Translations under genes and position numbers: made by a program
Shown here: one piece after another, positions 43,681 through 54,386 of the stretch
How positions within the stretch are numbered: position 1 is the stretch's first letter
How the letters are laid out: each line of letters opens with the position of its first letter
Assembly (NCBI RefSeq): GCF_000512585.2
Contig: NC_089244.1
Coordinates: 2,046,001 to 2,110,000, forward strand
DNA length: 64,000 bases
Reading direction: 5' to 3'
Source: Kwoniella bestiolae CBS 10118
Lineage: Eukaryota; Basidiomycota; Tremellomycetes; Tremellales; Cryptococcaceae
The notes under the pieces: generated by a model
What the model was told of the DNA's origin: nothing
Seen by the model: only the letters and a program-made list of their open reading frames with translations
The model's database searches: none

Positions 43681-46371
43681 CCGAGGGTGAATGTGCCATT
43701 GGTAAGAGAAGAGGAGAGGAGATGGGCTGTAAGTAGGATTATTGATGGCCGAGATTTGATGAGGGCCAAGCGGACACACGGGAATTCGATCACAGGTGGA
43801 AAGGGTGCTTGTGTAGTTTGGTTGTTCAGTAGGAGGAGTGGTCAAACACGGATACGGATACGGATATCATGTCGGAGCATATTTTGGTACCTTATTATCT
43901 TGCTTATGCCTTGAGATTATTGTTGTATAAAAGGATATATCATCGGGTACTTTGTATATAGATATAAAGGGGTTATACTGTATATACGTTGGTAATGAGA
44001 CTACCGATCACTTGTGTAACTTATTTGGTCAAGCCCTGCAGCAAGTCAACAAGTTTTGCAAGTTACTTTACACCAAGCACCCAAGAACGAGAAAGTACAA
44101 CGTGATGGCATGATGATGAGGGTCAAGTTGGTGGTATCGACAGTTAAACAATCCAGCCTCATATCAGCTATTCATCAATATCAGTTTCAACACTGCACGA
44201 GCAGGGGGTCTAATCGCGAGCTTCGTGATTAAGTTGTGTTGGGTCCCCATGCTTTTATTTACGTGCTATGCTTTTGGTGGCTTGGCTTGACTTGTATCCC
44301 TTTCCGTCTGGGGATGGGTCATCGTCCGAGCCCAAGTCCATGTTGAATACGATACGACAGGTGGAACCCTTTCCTAAAAGCCCATAAGAAGGTGGTCGAT
44401 TGAGTTTACACAGTGACATCATGTAATAGATTCTATTTGCTCTTCCTTTCCACTGGGTTAGGGGGCTTGGTACGACGGCCTAGATATGATGATGAGCGAT
44501 GACCATCTTCACATCGAGTCAGAATCTCTGAACGAAAACCCTTCTCGGGGATACTAGTATGCATAGCACCGGACGTACAGAGCAGATGCAGGACGAGACG
44601 AGACGAAACGAAACGGAGCTGGGTGGGGGGTAGACGATACTGCAAACAAAGGCTGAGCGATGAGTAGGTCTAGACCATCTGTTGGCTTCTCTAACTCTTG
44701 CTTTGGGAAATCATCAGAGTCCAGATTCAACGATAGTGCACCATCAACGGAAGAAATCTCTGTTTGATGCGCACGAGCATCGTGATTTACATCACACACC
44801 ACACAGCACGGGATGTGATGGCGATGATGATGATGGAGGGTGAGTCAGGGTGACCCGTTAGTCTCTTTGGATTGGGAACAGTACTATCAAGACGTGCCGA
44901 TCAGCTTACGAATATTCAATGAGGAGCGATACCTTTCCGTGGTCGACTGATTTCATAGATTGAAAATTATTACCTTTAACCATGTCCGATTCCAACTTCC
45001 AACGCATCTTGTCGTATCTGAGACTTATTGGAAGCTATAACCTGGAAAAGACAAGAGGAAAGAGACATAGCATCGTTTAAAGTTGTACCCGTCAAGCCAA
45101 ACAAACACACACACGGATCATTCCCACTTCAAGGCAGCACTAAAACTGAGCGTGACCATCAATCATCACCATCACCATCACCCGTCACATACTGATCGAC
45201 CGACCTCTTAGACTTACTTGCCCACTTGAAGTGAAATTCAACCACCGCAGTCAGCCTAGACCCTACCCCACTTGTTTTTGCCATTGCAAGGTGTACAGTA
45301 TGGTATGGTATGAGCAGTGGTATAGTCGATATGCAATAACCGGCTTTGCCCGGGAAACAGCGGTCAATCAAATACAGTATCAAATCCTTCTACTTCTATC
45401 GCTTATCTCTCCTTTCCTTTGCCTTTCCTTCTATTTTACCCTGAATCAGATTACTAGTAGTACTTCCCCACTTTGAACCGGATGATCATATCAAAAAGGT
45501 TATTCCTTATTCCACATGCTCAGATGTAAAGTGGGGTAGTGGTAGCCGATACGCTCATAGACAATAAATAATATACATTTTTGTGAGCAGAGTGCGTGAG
45601 ATCGTGCGTCCATCTCGGTCCGACATGGTGATGGTGAGTAAGAGTACCTCGACGATACAACATAGCTTTGTGTATACGTAGATCCCATCATTTACCATCC
45701 ACCCCCACTTGATCTATATCTCTTTAATCCGAAAGGAGGTGTTTCACCGTCGATCTCATTACTAGTCTTCCATCACTGTCACTGTCTCCCTCCACTCGAA
45801 CATCAATCAGATCATCATCAATCATCATCGCCTTAAACCAGGTCTCACCGGGAAAGGACTCCTTCATCACCATCATCAACTCAACAGTCTCGTCTTCCAC
45901 TCTCACACCCACTCTTACCCACTTTACACTTTACACTGTGATTTGATCGTTACCAACCGATCAAGTCGGAGGTATCTACTCCGACATAGAGTACAGAAAG
46001 ATTTTCATCATACAGAGTGAGACAGAAGTCAACAACATACTTTATCGTTGGAATAGATGATGATGGAAAGAGAGAGACAAAGAGGACTTCTCGATATATA
46101 AAAGAAGCAACAGTACCCAAACCTACTTTGATTGTTTATATTCTTATTTTCTTCTTGTATATATACTCACTCTGTGTAGATCATTCTTCTCCCTTCCTCA
46201 TCCCATCCGAGTCCGAACTGTATCTTACTAGTATAGTATTCTTGTATCATCTATCTTGATCATCATACTATTACAGTTAGTATTTCTACCACGCGCTATC
46301 ACTATAATCTACCCTATCATCCAGCACAGAAAACGACATCCCCCCAACCAATACCCACCAACACAGAAACA
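43681..46371. other. 2.7-kb gene-poor stretch
   Basis: No frame here carries a motif I recognise and none links into a multi-exon model. Simple repeats are frequent: GAGACGAGACGAAACGAAACG at about 44593, (GAT)n at about 44825, CATCACCATCACCATCACC at about 45168, and CACTTTACACTTTACACT at about 45920. It may hold a long promoter or leader for the deacylase gene, a non-coding transcript, or a diverged gene. No tRNA-like B box was found by eye. Confidence 0.4.
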
Positions 46372-48930
46372 ATGTCAATCCTCTTCCTCTCACCCACCAT
46401 CATCTCAGGCGACCCCTCCATCCAGCCCTACGAAGCCGACGTCCTAATCAACAACGGTCTCATCTCCAAAATATCTCCACCGGGCAGTATACGGATACCC
46501 AACGAAGCTAGAACAATAGAAGCCAAGGGATGGGTGTTGTCACCTGGTTTCATAGATTTACATGCTCACTCGGATTTGTACCTGCTCACGAATCCGGAGC
46601 ATGAAGCCAAGATCAGTCAGGGGTGTACGGTGAGTTGTTACTTGCTACCTTTGTCGTGATTGGGACGAGGTTGAAAGCATCGGAGGTCGTCTATTCCTTT
46701 GGTTCTGGATAATCACGGGTTATTAACTTGTATATGGTAATAACGGTGATGATACTCCTTTCGATCAGTTCTTCTTGTTCATTGCCTTGTTCCTAATTGT
46801 TCATCGGTAAAACACATCTGTTGAAAACACACAATCAATCATTGAGTCTTTCATTGTTCCTTGCTTTCTCTCTTTCCTCTCTCATACACACGATCTCGAA
46901 GTTTGCCCTATCCGCACTTTCGATGGCATTTCCCGACCTTTTCCTATATTCACGACTTACTTGCCGATATACACACACACTCTGTCATCTCAGTCCTCTG
47001 AAAGGATAAATGATATCGGTATACTAATATATTCAAAACCGTACTACAGACCGAAGTGATAGGACAAGATGGCATCTCCTACTCACCCATCAACAACCCC
47101 AAGCAGCTCACAGCTATCAGAGAACAAATAGCAGGATGGAATGGTAATCCCTCTCCGGAGGATCATCCGGGATTAGGGCTGTTTGAGTGGAAATCTGTTA
47201 AAGAGTATTTGGATTGTTTGGAGAGGAATAGGACAGCTACGAATATTGCGTATCTGGTCCCTCAGGTGGGTCATACCAATCAGGACTTGGTACTGTTTCT
47301 GACATTGTGTATCTTACAAAATAGGGGAACCTCCGATTACTCGCTTGTGGACCATGGGACCAGGTTGCCAGCCCCGAAGAGATCAATTCGCAGGAAGAGG
47401 AGTTGAGAAAGGCTATGAAGGAAGGTGCAGTGGGGATGTCTAGGTGAGTTATAGAGTACCTTTCGGAGGGATCCATCCTCCGAACCTCAGGTTTTCTCCG
47501 ACACCTTAGTCTAGAAGATGGGCTAAGCGTTTCATCCTTTTCCCGTAGTGGCCTCACATACACGCCAGGGATGTACGCTTCTACCTCCGAGCTTACCTCC
47601 TTATGCCGAGTGTTGGGCAAAGAATTCCCAGGTGCATTCTACGCGCCTCATCATAGGAGTTATGGGTTCAAGGCTATTGAGAGCTATGCGGAGATGTTGG
47701 ATTTGGGAAGGATGACTGGGTGTCCTATACGTAGGTCACATCCTTCGTCACAAAAATCTTCCATTTACAGTACACTGACTTGACATTTCATGTTGTACGT
47801 TCAGATCTCACCCACGCAACTCTCAACTTTACAGAGAACAAGGGCAAAGCTCCTTTGCTACTTTCTATGATCGACTCGGCTCGTGATGCAGGAGTGGACG
47901 TGACGCTGGATACATACCCTTATTTACCTGGCTGTACCACTCTCTCCGCTCTCTTACCTAGCTGGGCAAGTGCTGGAGGACCGAATGAAACGCTCAAGAG
48001 ACTGAGCGACGAGATGACCAGAGAGAAGATCAGAAGAGCGGTCGAGGAGACGGGATGTGATGGTGGGCATGGGATACCTACGAATTGGGATGAGATACAG
48101 GTAAGTGCAATCTTACTCTTATCGAGCATCAACCTCCGATCCCATGTCACAGTATAGCATATTAAATCACATGGATCACCCATAGATCGGCTCTACGACG
48201 CACCCATCGATCAAACATTATTCAGGTCGACGAGTCTCCGAAGTTGCCAGATCGACCAACCAGCCGCCCATTCAAGTCTTCTTCGACGTCCTAGTCAAAG
48301 ATCGATTGGCGACCAGCTGTCTCATGCATATAGGAAACGAGGAGAACGTGAGGGAGATCATGTGTCATCATACGCATTGTTCGGGCAGTGATGCCATCTT
48401 GCATGGGAAGGGGACACATCCGAGGGTGAGTAGAACGTTTATGCTGAACCGGATGCTTCAGATGAGTGTTGCTGATCATGCTCTTTTCACGCGAGGTAGG
48501 CATATGGTACCTTCCCTAGATTCTTGGGTAGGTTCACGCATCTTTTGATCCCTTCATTTTGTTCAATGGTCTATTTTCACGAGAATGCCGAGTGGATGCT
48601 GATGTTCTAAATCCTATGATAGGCCACTACTCCCGTGACCTTAACCTGATCTCTCTGAACGAAATGATCTCCCACCTCACCTCTCGACCAGCCAAACGAA
48701 TTGGAATATACCCTCACAGGGGACTGATAGCCGAAGGATCAGCAGCTGATCTGGTCCTGTTCGATCCGAGAACGATCAAGGACAAAGCTACATTCGATGA
48801 GCCCAAGCAGAAAGCAGAGGGGATAAGGTTTGTATTGGTTAATGGGGAGGTGGCGATGGATGAGGGGGTGTTGAATGGTATGAGGGGTGGGAAGGTCCTG
48901 CGAAGGAGGGAAGACGGGGTTGTATGCTGA
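46372..48930 (+). CDS. N-acyl-D-amino-acid deacylase (D-aminoacylase) family amidohydrolase
   Basis: Start ATG 46372 (MSILFLSPTIISGDPSIQPY). The metal motif is GFIDLHAHSDLYL (H64, H66, D68). After a 420-nt intron (46630-47049) come TTEVIGQDGISYSPI, then GLFEWKSVKEYLDCLERNRT, ACGPWDQVASPEE, SGLTYTPGMYASTSELTSLC, HLTHATLNFTENKGKAPLLL and VTLDTYPYLPGCTTL. HCSGSDAILHGKGTHPR follows, with the conserved late Asp. A 28-nt exon, AYGTFPRFLG (48500-48527), joins HYSRDLNLISLNEMI, SRPAKRIGIYPHRGLIAEGS and AADLVLFDP. The stop is at 48930. The enzyme should hydrolyse N-acyl-D-amino acids or related D-amides in the cytosol. The next gene, in the same orientation, probably acts on free D-amino acids. Confidence 0.9.
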
Positions 48931-49728
48931 GTGGGAATTGGAAGGATTTCCGGGCGGACTAAGAGCTATGATATGGGTATGATGGTGGATCTCACAGGAG
49001 GTGGTTAGTTGGATTGGTATATATAGATCTTGGGCACAGTGCGATATCGGACACTCCTTTATACAGTCTGCTTGGGATTGCTTGGTATTAGCTTATATGT
49101 CATTTATTGCAAAATTGGCATAGTGCTGCTATGCCAGATACCATTGATATACATACATATATATATAGGTATGGATGAACAGAGTAGTTAATCCAATCCC
49201 ATCTGGTAACATCTCCTTCTGCGATATAATCCTATTGCCTACTCCAACGATACTAAAGGACGTATAACTCCATCCAGTCAAAGCGAAGCAGTGGGCTCCA
49301 TCGACTGAGCACCATCCTTATCACTATCCAACAAGGCCCTTTGGAGCCAAGAACACTCTTTTAGTGATTCACCTTGTGAGATGACAGTCATACCACGAGT
49401 AGTCTGACTACGAATACCACTCCCCCACTCTACTCCCCCACCCCCACTCTGATGATTGATCGGTGAAATGGTGAAAAAGAAGCGAGGTTCTCTTGTGAAT
49501 GGCGGACCGGAATTAACCGATCATTACCCTGAGGAGAAGCGGGAATTCTTATCTTCTATGCGACAAGAGAGAGAGTGGGTAAAGTGAGATGAGATGAGAT
49601 GGGAGACAACCTGCAAAGTACAATACCTACTCGTATATACAATTCATCACAAATCCATGAATACAGAGAAGGATAAGAGATCATTATACAAGCTACAAAT
49701 CCACCATCCCATCTCAAATCAGCACACC
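48931..49728. promoter_or_regulatory. Intergenic and promoter, D-aminoacylase to D-amino-acid PLP enzyme
   Basis: About 800 bases holding the deacylase 3' end (AT-rich ATACATATATATAT at about 49150) and the promoter of the next gene. A GAGATGAGATGAGATG step lies at about 49588. No operator recognised. Confidence 0.45.
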
Positions 49729-51724
49729 ATGTCCACATCCACCTCAACCCACACGAACCTGTACGCCCTCCCCTCCAAATCAGCCCTCCAAGCTGAATTT
49801 GTAGGTAAACCAATCAATCAGCTAAGAACACCCGCGCTGGTTGTGGATCGAAGTAGGTTCAGGAGGAACTGCGAGGAGGTGACGAGCGAGGCTAAGCGTA
49901 GGGGGATGTTGTTTAGAGCGCATGTCAAGAGTGAGTATGGCAGCTGCTTCGAGGATATGACCGGGTAGAGGTAGAGGGATTCCAATGAGGAGCGGAGAGT
50001 GGTGCAGAGGGATGGGAAGGATTACTGGAGGATTGAGGCGAAGGGGTGAGCGAGAGTCGAGGTGATGGGTCACAACAGTGCCCATCAGTTCAGAGCTGAT
50101 ATATCTATGCTTGTGATTCAGCACACAAGACCACAGAAGGTACAAGACTCCAAGTCCAAGCTGCAGGCGGAGTGAGAGCTACCATCTGTTCGACGATGAT
50201 TGAGTTGTGGAAGATCATCGAGGATGGTCTAGTAGAGGAAGGCCTGGTAGATGATGTAAGTTGTCTAGCCTATGATAGCTTGTCCTTTCATCTCGACAGA
50301 ATCCAGATACACAGGTAGCTTAATACGGTACAGTACAGTACGGTCGCTGACCATTCTATACACTTGCAGATCCTCTACTCGATGCCCGTGGGATCCGACA
50401 AAATCGCGGACCTCAATACCGCCCAGACCCAAATCGGCTCAAAGGGTGTCATCCGATTGATGGTGGATCATCCTGAGCAGATCAGACTTCTGAGCGAGTT
50501 CAACGAGAGGGAAGGAAGGGAGCAGAGATGGAGTGTTTTTGTTAAAGTTGATGGGGGTGGTAGGTGAGTGCATTACCATGCTATCAAGATGGCCGATGTA
50601 ATGACTCTGAGTAACAAAAGAAAGAAAAACCTCGTGACTGATGGATGTTGATACCTACGCATAGACGAGCAGGTGTACCTCCCACCAGCCAGCAGTTGAA
50701 AGATATCATCCAAGCTGTCTTACAGTCCAAGGCGGTCGAGATCTTTGGGTTTTACTCTCGTAAGTATCGTTGCTTCCACATATCTTGTACGGATAGCGGG
50801 GGTGTTTGAGCTCAGAGTTACTCGTTGTAGAAGTGAAACCACACTGATATCTTCTACTTGATTTCAGACTTCGGCCAGTCCTACGCCTCTGACACGCTCA
50901 AGAAAGGCTCATCATACTTCGAAGGTGAGATTGACTGCGTGCAATCAGCCGCGAAAGTAGCCAGAGAGATGGGATGTAAAGGAGACTGGGTATTATCCGT
51001 CGGGGCAACGCCCACTGCTCATGCGGCTGTGCAGGAGGTGGAGAAGGCTCATAAGGGATTAGAAGGGAAGTTGGAACTGTGAGTGCTAGCCGTCCTTGCA
51101 CTCGGGATATGAGCACCATCATCAAGACTTCTTCTGTCCTGCTTCATACGTTATACAACGAGATTCATTTCGCATGTCCCACTACAATTTACCATCTCTT
51201 CCCATCGGCCTTGCCGTATCATTTATATCATTGTATATCTTCGAAGCTAACTCTTAATAATAATAACCAACAGCCACGCAGGATGCTACTGCATGTGCGA
51301 CCTCCAACAACACGCCACCTCGCTCGTCCCCGACTCCCACCTAGCTCTAACGGTAGTATCCAAGGTGGTCTCAGTCTACCCCCACAGGGAAGAAGCAATG
51401 TGCGATTGTGGTGCACTGGCCGTATCGAAGGATACAGGTCGATATCCAGGATATGGTCGATTGGTATCTCCAGAGAGGGCAGTGGGGAAATGGGATCTGG
51501 GTAGGATATCGCAGGAACACGGTACACTCGTGCATCGACCTGATCTTTCTGAAGGGGCGTTCAAAGAGGGGGAGGATGAATTGAAGATTGGTGAGATGGT
51601 TAGGATCGTACCTCAACATGCTTGTTTGGTTTGTGCGGGGTATCCGTGGATTTATGTGGTTGATGAGGAGCAGGGTAAGGCGGAGGAAGTGGTGGATGTT
51701 TGGGTGCCTTGGAAAGGATGGTAG
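49729..51724 (+). CDS. D-serine dehydratase / D-threonine aldolase-type PLP enzyme
   Basis: Start ATG 49729 (MSTSTSTHTNLYALPSKSAL). LRTPALVVDRSRFRRNCEEV is the typical fold-type III start. RAHVK/AHKTTEGTRLQV carries the PLP lysine (K of HVK) across an intron. Later exons have GGVRATICSTMIELW, SVFVKVDGGGRRAGVPPTS, FYSHFGQSYAS, VLSVGATPTAHAAV and HAGCYCMCDLQQHAT. The C-terminal domain (VVSVYPHREEAMCDCGALAV, EHGTLVHRPD, VRIVPQHACLVCAGYPWIYV) keeps the His and Cys expected to bind zinc in eukaryotic D-serine dehydratases. The stop is at 51724. The product is predicted to deaminate D-serine/D-threonine or cleave beta-hydroxy-D-amino acids. It follows the D-aminoacylase gene on the same strand. Confidence 0.9.
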
Positions 51725-51874
51725 AATTGAAGCCATCGATGGATCTGTGTAGATGTATGTGTATAGATGAATGTGTTCTACACCTCGATGTCGTACCTTA
51801 GAACCCCAGCTTGCACATGCTTTCCTGTTGACTCGTCCGTCTGCAATTCCTCTATCCCACAACTTGACATGTTC

Positions 51875-53866
51875 TCACCGACCCCCACCCCCACTCCAAC
51901 TATCAACATGTCTACTAGCCGCCCTCCCCCCACCTCCCGCACTAGACCCTACACCCAATCCACCCATACCACCCATCCCGCTAATTCCCAGCCCCATCCC
52001 CATCGACGACGGGTCATTCCGATCCCTCCTGAACTCATGGTGCGTATACACCTTGCCCGCGAAACTTTTCGTGCCCTGCTCCATCTCGTAAGACTGGATA
52101 GAAGGGGAAATACCAAATGGAGGCTGACGAGCGGTCGAGAGGGATTTGTACAGTTCAGGAGAGATCAAAGAGACCAGTTCGGAAGGTGTGAGGGTATGTA
52201 CGAGGGAGGTCGGGGTGTGAGGGTTTACGAGCGAGTTGGAGAGTCGGTTGAGCCGCCTTTGATCTGCTGTGGGAGCTTCGATCTCCTGAGCTGAGATAGG
52301 TGATCGAGCAGGCTGAGCGAGGAACACATTCTTCAATGGGTGGTTCTGATGCAAGTTGACCAAGTACTTTTCAGCCAGCTCATCGCAAATGACCTTGGTG
52401 GATTTCCCATCGATAATATCGCTTCGTAGCTCCACTATTGATGCCAATACCACTTGAGAGTATTCCAACAGGACATTCAGCTTTGATATGTTCTCTTTGT
52501 CCACAGCTGTCATGTTAAAATGAACAATCAGTCTGGGTAGTCTCCTTGCCAGATATCGATTTGCCATGTTGTCTGAGAATGGGCGGTTCAGGATCTCAAC
52601 GATCTTCCCAAAACACCTTGTTGATTCTTGATCGTCCTTCCCTACCAGAGCTTCACCGTACTCCACCAACCTGATGAGATTACTCTTCTCTTCCCCTTCT
52701 TCCACACGCAACAAATCATCTTCACCCATATTCTGCAGGACTGACATCGCACCTAAGCCCATCACCGGCAGATTCTGCATAGCTACAGCGTGTTTCTCCT
52801 GTTTTGTCGTAGCTTGGCCGAGGGGCCGCAGCGGATGATCAGGAGGTAGATAAGTCGAGATATTGGGATGTAAGGCGTATTTGGCATTGGAGAGTATCCG
52901 TTCTTTGAGGGGAGTCGCAGATGCAGAGGGGATCGTCATGATGTATTTCGTAGCTTTTGTATCGTCAAGTAAGATGGGCAGGAGACTTTCAGATTGAAGC
53001 TCGGCAAGGAGGGATAGACAGTCTAACGCTCGATCAGATAGTTGAGGAGGTACCGACTCGGCAAGAAGGGAGAAGAGGGATGAAGGCGAGGGTCCGGACC
53101 AGGTGTATAACCATGAGAAGTCTGTGGTCGAGGACGGAGTTTGCGGGATGGGTGTTGGACCAGGACTAGGTGAAGGTTTATCAATGTTGTTCAAGGTGTC
53201 TCCTGAGTATCCATACACTGATAGACTGAGTTGCTGGGCGGGTGAACGGAACATCATCATTCGGGTTGTCACCTATGTCGAACGTATGAGTATCAGCATG
53301 TATGTCACGTTCCTACACCAATCCCCTCGGTCGGTCCATCTGTACTCTACCCCTACTCTCCCATTCGCATTCGCACACCACCAGAAATCAGGAGAAGCCA
53401 GCACTCACCCCCACAGGCATATCCACAGGATAATCCAGCGCATGTTCAGAAGGTACGACTTCCAATGTGGTACTGGCAAGTGCATTGACAGGGTTGGAAG
53501 GTGAGATATTCAGTAGGAGCTGAGCGGTGAATCTCGTGGGGTAGGTGGTCCTATCGGAAGAACTAACTTAGCTATCCCATACTCATGACAAGACTCAGAA
53601 GTATTGGACTATCTATCGACGCTTCGAGATGTTGGCGACGCAGTAGATCCATATACATGAAAAGTGCAGAATAGAGAGCATGGATGTTGCAGTCCGACTC
53701 ACCCAACTCCATCGCCCAGGTTCCCCAGACCCACACCCTCAGGTATGATCCGCACGCTACTTATCCTTGTGGGTCCGTTGAATCTCACTACCAGCAGCGT
53801 CTCATTCTCTGTGTTGGTGGGGTATAAAGTGGCATTGAGGTCATGGTATATCAGAGAGGGGGGCAT
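51875..53866 (-). CDS. Virilizer N-domain protein (m6A writer complex family)
   Basis: Start at 53866 gives MPPSLIYHDLNATLYPTNTE, then ETLLVVRFNGPTRIS and VRIIPEGVGLGNLGDGVG. After an intron, TTYPTRFTAQLLLNISPSNP, STTLEVVPSEHALDYPVDMP and a join to RMMMFRSPAQQLSLSVYGYS follow. This beta-rich start, with VRF...VRIIP.G..., matches the Virilizer N-terminal domain. The remaining 450 residues are helical repeat-like (ALDCLSLLAELQSESLLPIL) and end in a Gly-rich tail at 51875 (GMGMGLGISGMGGMGGLG). At about 590 residues it is much shorter than animal or plant Virilizer. By family it would be a nuclear scaffold for the mRNA m6A methyltransferase. The assignment is by motif recall, so moderate. Confidence 0.6.
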
Positions 53867-54386
53867 GGTGATTATTGGAAGTTGTGGTTGTGATGGTGTT
53901 GTGTCGTTTCGTTAAGTCGTTGAGTCGTTGTTCGTCAAATATTCGTTATTGGGCAGAAATGAATAGAAGGCATAGATAGCACTGTTGCAAGATGCAGCAG
54001 GCAGGGGTATACGTGATAGGGCGGTATAGGTAGGTATGATATGGATGATAAGGATGACTGTGTGATGTGAGAAATGAGAAGATAGTTTAAGATCACTTTG
54101 GCGAATCGTGAGCGAGTGGTTTATTTCGTCACATCTGGCGCTGGCATCTATATTGTAAAATGGTGCAGACATTTCAAAGTGCACAATGTATGTGAAGTGA
54201 CAGACGTCGAACGTATACACGACACCTACCAAGGATCTGTCAAGGAGACACATAGAATGCATATGCACCGAGAAGATATAGGTCAAAAGAAAACGTTATA
54301 GTGTCATTCGTCATTTACATATCATCATCCCGATTCTACCATCAACCGCTCTCCTCTCTCTTCACCGAGCAGCCTTCAAACCAGTC
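53867..54386. other. Intergenic, Virilizer-like promoter and RPC2 3' end
   Basis: This 520-base gap between two minus-strand genes holds the Virilizer-like promoter (53867-54050) and the RPC2 3' untranslated region. Short frames have no motif. Confidence 0.45.

Noticed and set aside
46748..47000. Box C/D snoRNA inside the long D-aminoacylase intron
   Set aside because: A C-box-like GTGATGA is present, but the only good CTGA downstream is about 250 nt away and no terminal stem is seen.
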